This document shows, piece by piece, positions 1-5,165 of a stretch of 5,758 nt of DNA. Position numbers and translations under genes: made by a program. The DNA comes from Planctomycetia bacterium (GTDB lineage: Bacteria; Planctomycetota; Planctomycetia; Gemmatales; Gemmataceae): assembly GCA_022616395.1 (NCBI GenBank), contig JAKEEV010000005.1:1-5758 (forward strand). Direction: 5' to 3'. Every line of letters starts with the position of its first letter. Position 1 is the stretch's first letter. The notes under the pieces were generated by a model. That model was not told the origin of the DNA. It did not search any database and saw only the letters and a list, made by a program, of their open reading frames with translations.

Positions 1-2
1 TG

Positions 3-68
3 ACCCAGCCGGCTGATGCCGGCGGTTCGACAACGCCCCGTCGAACCGCCGGCGTTAGCCGGCTGGGT
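3..68. repeat. Long inverted repeat, 29-base arms with 8-base loop
   Basis: Positions 3-31 pair with 40-68 around the loop 32-39. Only two of the 29 pairs are not Watson-Crick (15 with 56, and 17 with 54), and both are G-T, so an RNA copy of the top strand could pair along the whole arm. The arms are built from the sub-motifs GCCGGCT and GGCGGTTCGA. No T tract follows on the + strand, so it is not a typical intrinsic terminator for an upstream gene. It resembles a REP-like or MITE-like intergenic repeat, but no second copy is in the window. What lies upstream is outside the window. Confidence 0.85.
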
Positions 69-104
69 GGTGAGTTACCCAAGACAATCTGGATGCACCC
101 TGAA

Positions 105-139
105 CGAATGACGAATGACTGATGACTGATGACTAATGA
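105..139 (+). repeat. Five tandem heptamers, consensus CNRATGA
   Basis: Five head-to-tail units of 7 bases: CGAATGA twice, CTGATGA twice, CTAATGA once. They belong to the same family as the units on both sides of the accB-accC gap. The array ends 65 bases before the accB start. Heptamer arrays of this kind (short tandemly repeated repetitive sequences) are known from filamentous cyanobacteria. No function is visible; slippage during replication would explain their growth. Confidence 0.85.
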
Positions 140-191
140 CACTCAACCGCTAAACTACCCGTCTCTTCTCCGGCTCGTGAGCTGGGGCGTT

Positions 192-197
192 GGGGGG
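192..197 (+). promoter_or_regulatory. Putative G-rich ribosome binding site for accB
   Basis: A run of six G ends 7 bases before GTG 205. It can pair only partly with the anti-Shine-Dalgarno, so it is weak, but it favours 205 over the alternative TTG at 190, which would leave the run inside the coding region. Confidence 0.35.
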
Positions 198-204
198 TTT
201 TGCG

Positions 205-732
205 GTGGCCGACGAGAAACGGGACGCGCCCCGACCGTTCGATGTGCGAACGGTCGAGTACCTGTTGCGTCTGATGTCTGAACACGATCTCGCGGAAATC
301 GATCTCAAAGAGGGAGACCAGCGGATTCGCCTTCGCAAAGGCGGGATGATGCCGCACTTCTCGTCGGCAACTCAGCCCGTTGTGGCGGCTGCACCTCCGA
401 CTGTCGCACACTCCGCGTCTCCGGCGGTGGCGAACCCCAAGGCAACGGCTCCCACAGCGCCAGCTTCACCGCCGCCTGCTCCCGCGAAGAAGTTCGTTGA
501 GATCAAGAGCGAACTGGTTGGCACCTTCTATACACGTCCCGCGCCGGGGAAGCCCGAATTCGTCAAGGTTGGCTCGAAGGTCAAGCCGGACACCACAGTG
601 TGTCTCGTTGTCGCCATGAAGGTTAACAACGAGATCAAGGCTCACTGTTCCGGGACAATCGTCGAGGTGGTCGCCAAGGAGGAAGACTTCGTCGAATACG
701 GCACCGTTCTGTTCCGGGTCGATCCGAGTTAG
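205..732 (+). CDS. accB: Biotin carboxyl carrier protein of acetyl-CoA carboxylase
   Basis: Carries biotin between biotin carboxylase and carboxyltransferase in cytoplasmic acetyl-CoA carboxylase, which makes malonyl-CoA for fatty acid synthesis. From the GTG at 205 it has 175 residues. Residues 17-43 (VEYLLRLMSEHDLAEIDLKE and on) match the usual N-terminal helix and strand. Residues 55-96 form an Ala/Pro-rich flexible linker. Residues 103-173 form the biotinyl domain, starting SELVGTFYTRPAPG and keeping the full-length 'thumb' loop (RPAPGKPEF) typical of the carboxylase form. Biotin would attach to Lys139 in AMKVNNEI. The usual Glu three residues before the lysine is Val, and the following Met is also Val. 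GTG 205 is chosen because a run of six G (192-197) lies 7 bases upstream; an in-frame TTG at 190 would add five residues. accC follows after 129 bases, the usual partner order. Confidence 0.93.
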   Translation: MADEKRDAPRPFDVRTVEYLLRLMSEHDLAEIDLKEGDQRIRLRKGGMMPHFSSATQPVVAAAPPTVAHSASPAVANPKATAPTAPASPPPAPAKKFVEIKSELVGTFYTRPAPGKPEFVKVGSKVKPDTTVCLVVAMKVNNEIKAHCSGTIVEVVAKEEDFVEYGTVLFRVDPS

Positions 733-760
733 TCATTGGTCATTGGTCATGTGTCATTCG
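733..760 (-). repeat. Four tandem heptamers, minus-strand orientation
   Basis: On the minus strand the units read CGAATGA, CACATGA, CCAATGA, CCAATGA. They begin directly after the accB stop codon (730-732). They are the same family as the array 811-858 but inverted: 731-750 is the exact reverse complement of 821-840 (20 bases), so the gap could fold into a 20-bp stem with a 70-base loop. The arm takes in the last two bases of the accB stop codon. Confidence 0.85.
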
Positions 761-810
761 TGTTGGCTCCCGGCGCAAGGCTGTAACTTCCCCGTGAGCA
801 TTACGAAGAA

Positions 811-858
811 CCAATGACTAATGACCAATGACCAATGACTAATGACCAATGACCAATT
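811..858 (+). repeat. Heptamer array CYAATGA, six full units and one partial, before accC
   Basis: The units alternate as CCAATGA, CTAATGA, CCAATGA, repeated exactly twice, and then CCAAT. This gives a 21-base higher-order period, so the array probably grew by duplicating a three-unit block. It ends three bases before the accC ATG and fills the place where a Shine-Dalgarno would sit. Every unit contains ATGA, a start codon overlapping a stop codon. With 733-760 it forms the inverted pair described there. Confidence 0.9.
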
Positions 859-861
859 CCC

Positions 862-2208
862 ATGTTTCACAAGATTCTGGTTGCCAATCGCGGGGAGATC
901 GCGCTGCGGGTGATCCGGGCGTGTCGCGATCTGGGCGTTGAGGTGGTCGCGGTCTACTCGGAGGCCGACCGTGGTGCTCCGTACCTGGAACTGGCTGATC
1001 AAGCCATCTGCATTGGCCCGGCTCCTTCCGCCGAGAGCTACTTGAAGATTCCGCGCATCATCGCGGCTGCCGAGGCAAGTGGCGCTCAGGCCATTCACCC
1101 CGGCTACGGCTTCCTCGCGGAGAACAGCAAGTTCGCGGAGCAGTGTCGGGAGTCAAACATCGAGTTCATCGGCCCTCCGGTCGAAGCGATGGACCGGCTT
1201 GGCAACAAGGACAAGGCGAAGGCCGTTGCGAAGGCCGCGAAAGTCCCCACGGTGCCCGGTAGCGATGGCATTGTGAACTCCGAAGAGGAAGCGAAACGCT
1301 TCGCCAATGCTGTTGGCTATCCGGTGCTCATCAAGGCAGTTGCGGGCGGCGGCGGACGCGGAATGCGACTGGCTCGCGATGAGGCTTCGCTCGTCTCGGG
1401 GCTTGCCGCGGCGAAAGCCGAGGCGGAAATCGCCTTCAAGGATGGCCGCGTTTACCTGGAGAAGTATCTCGACCGTCCGAGACACGTCGAGGTGCAGTTA
1501 CTCGGCGATCAGCACGGAAACGTGCTACACCTCTTTGAGCGCGACTGTTCGCTTCAGCGCCGACATCAGAAGCTGGTCGAAGAATCACCTTCGCCCCGTT
1601 TGCCGGACAACGTGCGTCAGGAGATGTGCGCAGCGGCCGTGAGACTGGCGAAGGAAGTTGGCTACTTCTCAGCGGGGACGTGCGAGTTCCTCGTCGATCA
1701 GAAGAACAACTACTACTTCATCGAAGTGAATGCCCGCATCCAGGTCGAACATCCCGTCACGGAACTGGTCACCGGCGTGGATTTGATTCGCCAACAGATT
1801 CGAGTCGCGGCCGGCGAACGGCTGAGCTTCACGCAGAAAGACATTGTTCCGCGCGGTTGTGCAATCGAAGTGCGCATCAATGCGGAAGACACAGCTCACG
1901 ACTTCCGGCCGAGTCCGGGCACAATTACAACCTGGCGACCACCAGGCGGGCCGGGCGTGAGGCTCGACTCGCACGTTGTCGCGGGCTATCGTGTGCCGCC
2001 AACTTATGACAGCATGGTGGCGAAGTTGCTCGTTCATCAACCAACACGCGCCGAAGCGTTCGCAGTCATGCGCCGCGCTCTCCGCGAGTTCATCGTTGAG
2101 GGAATCCACACCACCATTCCCATCTTGAAGACCATCTTCGACACGCCGGAGTTCATCAAGGGCGATGTCGATACCACCTTCATCGAACGCGTGCTCATGC
2201 CCAAGTAG
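862..2208 (+). CDS. accC: Biotin carboxylase subunit of acetyl-CoA carboxylase
   Basis: ATP-dependent carboxylation of the biotin on AccB using bicarbonate. The 448 residues match the family's length (E. coli 449). It begins MFHKILVANRGEIALRVIRA, the canonical start, which fixes the ATG at 862. The N-terminal domain has HPGYGFLAEN (79-88). The ATP-grasp domain has Lys116, Lys158, the Gly-rich loop GGGGRGMR (162-169) and EKYLDRPRHVEVQ (200-212). RDCSLQRRHQKLVEESPSP (227-245) holds Lys237. Metal and bicarbonate residues are Glu275, Glu288, Asn290, Arg292, Gln294, Val295 and Glu296 in FIEVNARIQVEHPVTE, with Arg338 in the C-terminal domain. All catalytic positions are intact, so the enzyme should be active. 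No Shine-Dalgarno is visible because heptamer repeats run almost to the ATG. The last codon and the stop lie in a palindrome. It probably shares a transcript with accB. Confidence 0.97.
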   Translation: MFHKILVANRGEIALRVIRACRDLGVEVVAVYSEADRGAPYLELADQAICIGPAPSAESYLKIPRIIAAAEASGAQAIHPGYGFLAENSKFAEQCRESNIEFIGPPVEAMDRLGNKDKAKAVAKAAKVPTVPGSDGIVNSEEEAKRFANAVGYPVLIKAVAGGGGRGMRLARDEASLVSGLAAAKAEAEIAFKDGRVYLEKYLDRPRHVEVQLLGDQHGNVLHLFERDCSLQRRHQKLVEESPSPRLPDNVRQEMCAAAVRLAKEVGYFSAGTCEFLVDQKNNYYFIEVNARIQVEHPVTELVTGVDLIRQQIRVAAGERLSFTQKDIVPRGCAIEVRINAEDTAHDFRPSPGTITTWRPPGGPGVRLDSHVVAGYRVPPTYDSMVAKLLVHQPTRAEAFAVMRRALREFIVEGIHTTIPILKTIFDTPEFIKGDVDTTFIERVLMPK

Positions 2209-2233
2209 GACAGGCTGGAAGCCTGTCCTACTT
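2203..2233. repeat. Perfect 13-bp palindrome overlapping the accC stop codon
   Basis: Positions 2203-2215 are the exact reverse complement of 2221-2233, with TGGAA between; the outer loop bases also pair. The left arm begins AAGTAG, so it supplies the last lysine codon and stop codon of accC. A transcript would form a strong hairpin right at the stop, but no T tract follows, so factor-independent termination is unlikely. It could protect the 3' end or slow the ribosome. Its compact, symmetric form suggests a dispersed repeat family. Confidence 0.85.
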
Positions 2234-2314
2234 AGCTCTGTTGCCCGCGACCGCGGAGTGAACTAGACTCCGGTGCCGGTTGATTCGCCCACTCTTCAAC
2301 TTCCAGGCAATCTC

Positions 2315-3343
2315 ATGTCTGATCCTTTTACCGGAAGTGCGTGCTGCGCGGTCATTCGCCGAAATGCCGCGGTCGCGCTTCTGTTCATCTTGCTCGCGGT
2401 CGCAACGACCGGCTGGGCGATCACCGCCACACGCGACCGGCCCGCTGCCTCCAAGCCGGAGCAAGTTCGGCAACCGGAGCCGGTATACGTTCCGATGGTG
2501 GTTCCGGTCAACTTTTCGCCCACGGACCCATTCGAGATGGTCGAAGTCGTGGTGGCCGCTCGGGATCTGCCGGTCGGCACCATGTTGACTCGTGACGAAC
2601 TGCATCGCGCGGTGAGGATGAAGAAACTACCCAAGCACAGCTTGCCGCCGGCTTTCGTGGTGAACCCCGAAGAGTTAGTGGACAAGCGGCTCACGCGCCA
2701 CATGCGGTCCGAAGAGGCATTCCACCCGCAAGACTTGACCACGGGCAATCCTCTCGCTCTGCCCGCCGGGTACGACATGATGTCCCTTCAGGTGAGCGTT
2801 GGGGGAACGGCTGGGTTCGTTGGGCCGGGGAGTTGGGTGGATATCCTCGCGACCGCCCGATTCAACCACAAGCTGATCGCGTTTCCGGTGCTCATCAATG
2901 TGCTCGTCGTCGCGGTGGACACCTGGGATGCAGGCATGAAATGTTCTCACCCAGGGCTGACAACGGTTTCCTTTGCGGTCACGCAGAAGCAGGCGCTTGT
3001 GCTCTCCGCCGCCAAGTCCCGCGACTGTCATCTCGTACTGCTGTTTCGGAATCCGAATTCGAGCAACGACCGCGACAAGGATTACAACCTCGACGAAGTG
3101 ATTAAATTGCTGACAGATGACAAGAGGTGGAAGGAAGGGCCATCGAAGAACGATAGCGACATTGAAGGAAATCCGAAGCCGAAGGGACCACCAGTCGGAG
3201 ATCCTCCAGTTGCTCCGAAGCCGAACGTACCACCAGGGGACGGTTATCCGTTAGTTGCGCCCAAGCCGAAATCAGGACGAGTGATTGAGTTTTATACGAT
3301 ACCCCAACCGCCACGATTCCTCCTTCTCGAACCGCCGATCTAG
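2315..3343 (+). CDS. CpaB/RcpC-like SAF-domain protein with proline-rich tail
   Basis: Resembles CpaB (RcpC), an inner-membrane-anchored periplasmic part of Flp/Tad pilus assembly. From ATG 2315 (342 residues) a single membrane segment spans about 17-36 (AVALLFILLAVATTGWAI), followed by a Pro-rich stretch. A SAF domain lies at about 76-143, with VVVAARDLPVGTMLTRDEL (78-96) and the second half EELVDKRLTRHMRSEEAF. A conserved CpaB C-terminal domain lies at about 154-247 (SVGGTAGFVGPGSWVDIL; TVSFAVTQKQALVLSAA). The tail from about 285 is hydrophilic and Pro/Lys/Gly-rich, with VAPKP twice, 15 residues apart. ATG 2315 is preferred because AGG lies 7 bases upstream and it puts a short N-terminus before the membrane segment; GTG 2273 would add 14 residues. 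No other tad/cpa gene is in the window, so a pilus role is inferred from the fold alone. Confidence 0.8.
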   Translation: MSDPFTGSACCAVIRRNAAVALLFILLAVATTGWAITATRDRPAASKPEQVRQPEPVYVPMVVPVNFSPTDPFEMVEVVVAARDLPVGTMLTRDELHRAVRMKKLPKHSLPPAFVVNPEELVDKRLTRHMRSEEAFHPQDLTTGNPLALPAGYDMMSLQVSVGGTAGFVGPGSWVDILATARFNHKLIAFPVLINVLVVAVDTWDAGMKCSHPGLTTVSFAVTQKQALVLSAAKSRDCHLVLLFRNPNSSNDRDKDYNLDEVIKLLTDDKRWKEGPSKNDSDIEGNPKPKGPPVGDPPVAPKPNVPPGDGYPLVAPKPKSGRVIEFYTIPQPPRFLLLEPPI

Positions 3344-3386
3344 GCACGCACTCTGGGTGTGGTCCGCTCGGCACCGATGAAGAAGT

Positions 3387-3413
3387 AGGCCCGCCGAGCC
3401 GAGGCGGGCTTTC
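3387..3413 (+). terminator. Hairpin downstream of the CpaB-like gene, weak terminator
   Basis: GCCCGCC (3389-3395) pairs with GGCGGGC (3403-3409) around a 7-base loop; an extra G-T and A-T pair extend the stem. Only three T follow before CATAG, so termination here would be weak. It is 44 bases past the CpaB-like stop codon and is backed up by the stronger hairpin at 3441. Confidence 0.45.
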
Positions 3414-3440
3414 ATAGTAGTCATCACGCTCCGCGTGATG
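3408..3440 (-). repeat. Inverted copy of the 34-base repeat
   Basis: This is the exact reverse complement of 3520-3552 (33 bases). Its part 3422-3440 is a palindrome with 8-base arms (CATCACGC and GCGTGATG) around TCC. The copy begins inside the right arm of the preceding hairpin. Together with the direct copies it could form a 33-bp stem spanning 3408-3552. Confidence 0.9.
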
Positions 3441-3470
3441 TCGCCGCGATAGCGGCGGGTTTTTTCTTTT
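3441..3470 (+). terminator. Intrinsic terminator for the CpaB-like gene
   Basis: CGCCGC (3442-3447) pairs with GCGGCG (3452-3457) around GATA, followed by GG and a T-rich run of TTTTTTCTTTT (3460-3470). The GC stem plus long T tract on the + strand is the classic factor-independent form. It is about 100 bases past the CpaB-like stop codon and stops + strand transcription before the convergent subtilase gene. Confidence 0.75.
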
Positions 3471-3503
3471 CAAAGCGATTGGTCCGCGACGCCAAGACAA
3501 TCA

Positions 3504-3518
3504 CCGCTCTTCGAGCGG
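3504..3518. repeat. Short hairpin CCGCTC-TTC-GAGCGG
   Basis: A perfect 6-bp stem with a 3-base loop, ending one base before the first direct 34-base repeat. No T tract follows on either strand, so it is part of the hairpin cluster, not a terminator. Confidence 0.6.
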
Positions 3519-3519
3519 C

Positions 3520-3611
3520 CATCACGCGGAGCGTGATGACTACTATGAAAGCACATCACGCGGAGCGTGATGACTACTATGAAAGCACATCACGCGGAGC
3601 GTGATGACTAC
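3520..3611 (+). repeat. 34-base tandem repeat, two full copies and one partial
   Basis: Copies lie at 3520-3553 and 3554-3587 (identical), and 3588-3611, where the third diverges after CTAC. Each unit begins with the 19-base palindrome CATCACGCGGAGCGTGATG (8-bp stem, GGA loop) followed by the spacer ACTACTATGAAAGCA. The regular palindrome-plus-spacer look recalls a CRISPR array, but the spacers are identical, so it is a simple tandem repeat of a palindromic element. An inverted copy is at 3408-3440. Confidence 0.93.
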
Positions 3612-3614
3612 GAT

Positions 3615-3641
3615 AAAACCGTGCCGCTCGGCAAGCGGCAC
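3615..3641 (-). terminator. Intrinsic terminator for the subtilase gene
   Basis: GTGCCGCT (3621-3628) pairs with AGCGGCAC (3634-3641) around a 5-base loop. Read on the minus strand the stem is followed by GG and four T (AAAA at 3615-3618). It lies 67 bases past the subtilase stop codon in its direction of transcription. The T tract is short, so strength is moderate. Confidence 0.6.
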
Positions 3642-3708
3642 CTACCAAACGGCGAATTGAAAAGTGTAGCACAACAGATCGTTGTTTGACCGTCGCGTGA
3701 GCCGCAAC

Positions 3709-4863
3709 TCACTTCGGCATCGGCTTCGCGCTCGGGGAACTGATCGCCTCAAACTCCAGCGTGATTGTCTTTAACCCCGGCATTGCCTGTTGCAGCTTCT
3801 GCCACCCCGCGGGCGTGAAATCGTCTTTGCTGAGCGTGATCTTGCGCGGAGGAGGCATGAGCAGAGGCGAAAGCATCTTCGCGGGTTGAATCATCCCCCA
3901 GCCATACGAGTTGTCCTTGCCCTTCGCGCCAAGATCAGCACTCTGAGTCTCGATCAGCTTGCGAAACTCAGCCGGTGAGGGCGTTGAGCCGTTCGCGCGG
4001 CAGTTCGACACATACAGAGCCGCGCACCCCGCGACATACGGAGTCGCCATCGACGTTCCGCTGAGCGTTGCATGTCGTCCGGCGGAATAAGTGCTTCTCA
4101 CGTTCACGCCGGGTGCCACGACCGCGACTTCTGGCCCTCTCCCGCTGAATGACGCCAGTTGTTTCGTGTCGTCGATTGCCCCAACGCAGATCACCTCCGG
4201 GAACTTGCCCGGATACTCCGTCACGCCTCCGTTGCCGGCCGCGGAAATCACGATGATGCCCTTGTCGGTGGCTCGTTTGATCGCAGCGCGCATGTTTGGA
4301 TCGCTCGCTCTCGGCCCGGCCGCGAGGCTCATCGAAATGACATCCACTTTCTGCTCAATGGCCCAGTCGATGGCTTGCGCGATCCACGCGAACGAACCGG
4401 AACCGTTATCGCCAAGCACCTTCGCGATGTACAACTCCGCTTCGGGTGCCACACCAACGACGCCGAAGCCGTTCTCGCCCGCTGAGATGATTCCCGCGAC
4501 GTGACTACCGTGGCCGTTCATGTCTTCGACGCCCGCGCGCGAAGTGGTGAAGTTCTTCATCTCCTTGATTCGACCCGCGAACTCCGGATGTGTGCTGTCG
4601 ATGCCCGTATCGAGTACCGCGACCTTCGCGCCCTTCCCCTTGGTCACTTTCCACGCCTCAGGAACACCAATGACTGAGTGACCCCAGTCCGCGGTCTCGG
4701 TTGCGACGGCCGACGGTGCGAAGACTTGCAGCGGGACCAGTTCCCCTTCGGGAATGAGGACTTGCTTTTTCTCTTCGGGCGTGTGAGGCACTGCGGTGAT
4801 CGCTGTCGGCACGCACGCCAAGAGCGTTGCCAGCACAAGCGACAAACAGGATGTGAAACGCAT
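3709..4863 (-). CDS. Secreted subtilisin-like serine protease (peptidase family S8)
   Basis: An exported subtilase of 384 residues. The start MRFTSCLSLVLATLLACVPTAITA looks like a signal peptide, with cleavage likely near residue 24; LLAC at 14-17 is a loose lipobox, so a lipoprotein is possible. The catalytic triad is complete: Asp85 in VAVLDTGID, His118 in NGHGSHVAG, Ser271 in GTSMATP, with oxyanion Asn211 in AAGNGG. The catalytic domain covers about 60-330. Only about 35 residues lie between the signal and this domain, too short for a usual I9 inhibitor propeptide, so folding or activation must differ. Residues 340-372 (KITLSKDDFTPAGWQKLQQA, then MPGLKTITLE) resemble one leucine-rich-repeat unit. 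The substrate is unknown. No strong Shine-Dalgarno is seen; a purine-rich AGAGAGA lies shortly before the ATG. The gene is convergent with the CpaB-like gene and divergent from the gene at 5166. Confidence 0.92.
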   Translation of the reverse strand: MRFTSCLSLVLATLLACVPTAITAVPHTPEEKKQVLIPEGELVPLQVFAPSAVATETADWGHSVIGVPEAWKVTKGKGAKVAVLDTGIDSTHPEFAGRIKEMKNFTTSRAGVEDMNGHGSHVAGIISAGENGFGVVGVAPEAELYIAKVLGDNGSGSFAWIAQAIDWAIEQKVDVISMSLAAGPRASDPNMRAAIKRATDKGIIVISAAGNGGVTEYPGKFPEVICVGAIDDTKQLASFSGRGPEVAVVAPGVNVRSTYSAGRHATLSGTSMATPYVAGCAALYVSNCRANGSTPSPAEFRKLIETQSADLGAKGKDNSYGWGMIQPAKMLSPLLMPPPRKITLSKDDFTPAGWQKLQQAMPGLKTITLEFEAISSPSAKPMPK

Positions 4864-4940
4864 TTCCGAGTCTCTCTGGGTGTAGAGCGGGTGGGGAATC
4901 CGCGGATGTGATCGTGTGATGCGACACCCACGCGCACACG

Positions 4941-4965
4941 ATTAGTGATTATTTGTACACTATTT
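4941..4965 (-). promoter_or_regulatory. AT-rich island, possible promoter of the subtilase gene
   Basis: Twenty of 25 bases are A or T in otherwise GC-rich DNA, about 80-100 bases upstream of the subtilase ATG. On the minus strand it contains ACAAATAAT, which could serve as a -10 region. No convincing -35 hexamer was found, so the exact start and even the direction are uncertain. Confidence 0.3.
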
Positions 4966-5005
4966 CGGAAGTGATGCAAGATCGGTTTCCCAAATTCTCC
5001 GCGCG

Positions 5006-5072
5006 TCTTTGTTGGATTCCCGGCTTCAGCCGGTCTTGGCTTTTCCGCCTGAAGGCGGGACTCCAACAAAGA
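5006..5072. repeat. Three-stem inverted repeat (cruciform-like)
   Basis: Outer arms 5006-5022 and 5056-5072 match as reverse complements over 17 bases with one mismatch (TCTTTGTTGGA is shared). Between them sit two small hairpins: CCGGCT-TC-AGCCGG (5020-5033) and CCGCCT-GA-AGGCGG (5045-5058). The bases at the arm ends can pair either way, so the outer and inner stems compete. The whole could fold as a three-way junction. It looks like a dispersed palindromic element, not a terminator, because no T tract follows on the + strand. Confidence 0.75.
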
Positions 5073-5152
5073 GCATGTAACGCGGCGGTATCAACTCCGT
5101 GGCGTCTGGTTGTGCTGAGTGTGTGGTGTTGCTACGGTCGAGCTATTCGCTT

Positions 5153-5157
5153 GGAGG
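5153..5157 (+). promoter_or_regulatory. Shine-Dalgarno GGAGG of the gene at 5166
   Basis: GGAGG lies 8 bases before ATG 5166, close to ideal spacing. It is the only strong Shine-Dalgarno in the window and fixes this start. Confidence 0.8.
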
Positions 5158-5165
5158 ATATTCAC

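Larger units (their letters stand above)
3344..3708. other. Gene-free convergent gap dense in hairpins
   Basis: This 365-base gap lies between the stop codons of the CpaB-like gene and the subtilase gene. Eight separate inverted repeats occur in 3387-3641: 3387-3411, 3422-3440, 3441-3458, 3504-3518, 3520-3538, 3554-3572, 3588-3606 and 3621-3641. Short open frames cross it but have no recognisable protein features or ribosome sites, so I read it as non-coding. The terminators and the tandem repeat are listed separately. Confidence 0.75.
4864..5165. other. Divergent intergenic gap
   Basis: This 302-base gap between two divergent gene starts should hold promoters for both. It contains an AT-rich island at 4941-4965 and the three-stem inverted repeat 5006-5072. 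The overlapping reading frames have no protein-like features. No operator or regulator site could be recognised. Confidence 0.6.

Noticed and set aside
754..1098. Minus-strand open frame across the heptamers and the accC start
   Set aside because: Its middle is just translated heptamer repeat (SLVISHW repeated) and the rest is antisense to the clearly real accC.
1669..2109. Minus-strand frame of 146 codons inside accC
   Set aside because: It lies fully antisense to conserved accC sequence and has no domain or ribosome site; long antisense frames are expected in GC-rich genes.
2203..2240. Intrinsic terminator after accC
   Set aside because: The hairpin is strong, but it is followed by AGCTCTG with no T tract, and it overlaps the stop codon, so it is listed as a repeat.
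3102..3500. Minus-strand frame over the end of the CpaB-like gene and the hairpin gap
   Set aside because: It would read through terminator hairpins and repeats, and its sequence is Arg/Ser-rich and low in hydrophobic pattern.
3520..3611. CRISPR-like array of palindromic repeats with short spacers
   Set aside because: The 'spacers' between copies are identical and only 15 bases long, there are fewer than three full units, an inverted copy lies nearby and no cas gene is present.
4091..4504. Plus-strand frame of 137 codons inside the subtilase gene
   Set aside because: It is antisense to the catalytic domain including the Asn and His motifs and has no recognisable features of its own.
5006..5072. 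tRNA-like cloverleaf
   Set aside because: The fold has only two inner hairpins with 2-base loops, no anticodon or T-loop consensus and no CCA-type acceptor, so it is a palindromic repeat.
5110..5138. Possible sigma-70 promoter TTGTGC with TACGGT at 17-base spacing before the 5166 gene
   Set aside because: Each hexamer matches only about half of the consensus, which is expected by chance; spacing alone is not enough.
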